A model generated the notes under the pieces. It did not search any database, was not told the DNA's origin, and worked only from the letters and a program-made list of their open reading frames with translations. Position numbers and translations under genes: made by a program. DNA of 5,775 nucleotides from Campylobacter sp. UBA1713 (GTDB lineage: Bacteria; Campylobacterota; Campylobacteria; Campylobacterales; Campylobacteraceae): assembly GCA_002317305.1 (NCBI GenBank), contig DCIZ01000010.1, positions 292-6,066 on the forward strand, read 5' to 3'. Below are positions 5,708 through 5,775 of the stretch, in pieces (position 1 is the first letter of the stretch; the number at the start of each line of letters is the position of its first letter).

Positions 5708-5775
5708 GGGGTCGCAGGGGCTTTAGCCCCCGCCCGCCTCTCTCTCCGCCGTTTTTCTTTGAGATTTATCGAAAA
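5708..5775. repeat. REP-like palindromic element, copy 2, truncated by the window end
   Basis: GGGGTCGCAGGGGC (5708-5721) is identical to the start of the element at 3548, and is followed by a TTTA loop and GCCCCCG, so the inner GGGGC/GCCCC hairpin is kept. The outer GGTCG arm is no longer fully matched. Next come CTCTCTCTCCGCCG, a TTTTT run, and GAG...ATCGAAAA, paralleling the TTTTTGAG...AGCGAAAAA loop region of copy 1. The right arm of the long stem would lie just past 5775. Same orientation as copy 1. Confidence 0.7.

Noticed and set aside
5679..5775. CRISPR array or attachment site
   Set aside because: The heptamer units abut without spacers and are far too short for CRISPR repeats; no tRNA or integrase is nearby to support an attachment site.

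Overview
The window looks like chromosomal DNA from a Campylobacter-type member of the Campylobacterota (Epsilonproteobacteria). Four things point there: the very frequent AAATTTG/CAAATTT words, a fused ispDF gene, the order ispDF followed by an HP1021-type orphan regulator (the order I recall from Helicobacter pylori and C. jejuni), and the panD-ybaB pair (also adjacent in H. pylori, from memory). By eye the GC content is well above that of C. jejuni, so one of the mid-GC oral or gut Campylobacter species is more likely. The species cannot be fixed from this sequence.

The layout is two divergent transcription units separated by a 250-bp intergenic region. The leftward unit (minus strand, read from 3422 down to 22) is panD - ybaB/ebfC - hisH - trpS - waaA, with gaps of 11, 3, 21 and 3 bp, so it is almost certainly one operon. 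A further gene may start at the waaA stop (TAATG overlap) and run out of the window at base 1. The rightward unit (plus strand) is ispDF and, 10 bp downstream, an HP1021-like response regulator. All seven complete genes are intact and carry their key residues, except that the regulator's receiver domain lacks the phospho-acceptor aspartate, as expected for its family.

Functionally the leftward operon is a mixed housekeeping set: beta-alanine synthesis for pantothenate/CoA, a nucleoid-associated protein, the glutaminase half of the histidine-pathway IGP synthase, tryptophan tRNA charging, and Kdo transfer to lipid A. The rightward unit pairs the MEP isoprenoid pathway with a global regulator that in H. 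pylori is linked to redox response and control of replication initiation.

The least ordinary part is non-coding. The 250-bp divergent region holds two candidate extended -10 promoters facing away from each other, an 18-bp AT palindrome near panD, and a GC-rich palindromic element of two adjacent hairpins (3548-3630). A second, diverged and truncated copy of this element in the same orientation begins at 5708, just after the regulator, preceded by three perfect tandem copies of the heptamer TGCGGAG. The ispDF-regulator pair is therefore bracketed by two copies of a REP-like dispersed repeat. I see no tRNA, rRNA, CRISPR array, transposase or phage gene, and nothing that clearly forms a new multi-gene system.
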